A stretch of 6,242 nucleotides of DNA from an uncultured Micrococcales bacterium. GTDB lineage: Bacteria > Actinomycetota > Actinomycetes > Actinomycetales > Microbacteriaceae. The first letter of the stretch is position 1; every line of letters begins with the position of its first letter. The position numbers and the translations under genes were made by a program. Location of the stretch: contig CAJXMQ010000056.1 of the NCBI GenBank assembly GCA_913056225.1, forward strand, positions 1 through 6,242, given 5' to 3'. Positions 5,815 to 6,242 of this stretch are shown one piece after another. The notes below the pieces were generated by a model. That model was not told where the DNA came from. It searched no databases and saw only the letters and a program-made list of their open reading frames with translations.

Positions 5815-5818
5815 GGAG
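5815..5818 (+). promoter_or_regulatory. Shine-Dalgarno of rpsA
   Basis: GGAG lies 11 bases ahead of the ATG at 5830. The spacing is longer than ideal. It sits in an A/T-rich segment likely to be unpaired. Confidence 0.6.
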
Positions 5819-5829
5819 TACATATCTCT

Positions 5830-6242
5830 ATGTCACAAACACCAGCTGCCGGATCAATCACAGTAAATGACATCGGAAGTGCAGATGACTTCCTGAAGGC
5901 AGTTGAGGAAACACTTAAATTTTTCAACGATGGTGACCTAATTGAAGGAACCGTTGTAAGAATCGACCGCGACGAGGTTTTGCTCGACGTTGGATATAAA
6001 ACAGAGGGTGTCATTCCCTCACGTGAGCTTTCAATTCGCCAAGACGCAAGCCCAGACGACGTTGTAAACGTTGGCGACAAAGTTGAGGCCTTGGTTTTAC
6101 AGAAGGAAGACAAAGAAGGACGTCTGATTCTTTCCAAGAAGCGCGCACAGTACGAGCGCGCATGGGGAGATGTTGAGAAGATTAAAGACGCTGACGGCGT
6201 TGTCAAAGGTGTCGTTATCGAGGTTGTTAAGGGTGGGCTGAT
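5830..6242 (+). CDS. rpsA: 30S ribosomal protein S1, N-terminal part (partial)
   Basis: The reading frame opens at ATG 5830 and runs off the window end; 137 full codons are present. S1 binds mRNA on the small ribosomal subunit and helps recruit it for initiation. After a short N-terminal extension (VNDIGSADDFLKAVEETLKF at about 12-31), the first S1 OB-fold repeat spans about 35-105: GDLIEGTVVRIDRDEVLLDVG, then KTEGVIPSRELS, then VGDKVEALVLQKEDKEGRLILS and KKRAQYERAWG. A second repeat starts at about 122 (DGVVKGVVIEVVKGGL). These sequences are highly typical of actinobacterial S1, which usually has four repeats, so most of the gene lies beyond the window. The start is supported by GGAG at 5815-5818 and by the conserved N-terminus. 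A 112-base region with promoter-like and hairpin elements precedes it, so it is probably transcribed separately from polA and the HPr-like gene. Confidence 0.97.
   Translation, partial: MSQTPAAGSITVNDIGSADDFLKAVEETLKFFNDGDLIEGTVVRIDRDEVLLDVGYKTEGVIPSRELSIRQDASPDDVVNVGDKVEALVLQKEDKEGRLILSKKRAQYERAWGDVEKIKDADGVVKGVVIEVVKGGL

Noticed and set aside
5760..6206. A 148-codon open frame on the reverse strand
   Set aside because: It is antisense to the strongly conserved rpsA, and its Ser/Thr-rich product looks like the reverse of S1 coding sequence.
1..6242. The ten bases ACAGAGGGTG at both 1-10 and 6001-6010 as a direct repeat or attachment site
   Set aside because: Both encode Thr-Glu-Gly inside unrelated conserved genes and the match stops after ten bases; there is no integrase or foreign DNA between them.
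1..6242. Mobile elements, CRISPR array, defence or toxin-antitoxin system
   Set aside because: Nearly every base belongs to a core gene, a tRNA gene or a short intergenic region; no transposase, integrase, repeat-spacer pattern or paired small toxin gene is seen.

Overview
This window is ordinary actinobacterial chromosome with a dense set of core genes. No phage, insertion sequence, CRISPR array, integrase or toxin-antitoxin gene is visible. The order gltD - pyk - ANTAR response regulator - hotdog thioesterase (reverse) - polA - rpsA recalls the pykA / Rv1626 (pdtaR) / polA / rpsA neighbourhood of Mycobacterium and the similar Streptomyces locus. Base composition looks close to half G+C by eye, low for the phylum. 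Together with very tight packing, this suggests a small-genome free-living actinobacterium such as the aquatic Microbacteriaceae (Rhodoluna/Aquiluna type). That placement is inference from gene order, composition and protein motifs.

Layout: (1) 1-255, the 3' end of gltD, followed after 14 bases by pyk (270-1715). (2) A reverse-strand tRNA-Leu(CAA) (1718-1799) faces pyk with only 2 bases between them. It is divergent from the forward ANTAR response regulator gene pdtaR (1843-2430). (3) A reverse-strand hotdog-fold thioesterase gene (2399-2830) overlaps the 3' end of pdtaR by 32 bases. It is divergent from polA (2863-5475), with 32 bases between the two starts. (4) An HPr-like gene (best start TTG at 5472, to 5717) overlaps the polA stop. 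(5) A 112-base leader/promoter region (5718-5829) precedes rpsA (5830 to the window end, truncated).

Functions: nitrogen assimilation (GltD), the last step of glycolysis (Pyk), leucine decoding of UUG, RNA-level signal-dependent regulation (PdtaR), acyl-CoA thioester hydrolysis, DNA repair and Okazaki-fragment processing (PolA), a PTS-type phosphocarrier, and translation initiation (S1). They do not form one pathway. The shared theme is central metabolism and information processing.

I did not find a convincing new biological system. The points most worth a second look are the HPr-like gene coupled to polA, the 26-base inverted repeat over the putative rpsA promoter -10 with a GNRA hairpin downstream, the leaderless-looking polA start, and several readable active-site features in PolA (Tyr at the ddNTP-discrimination position, degenerate proofreading domain, Glu in a usual Asp metal-ligand position).
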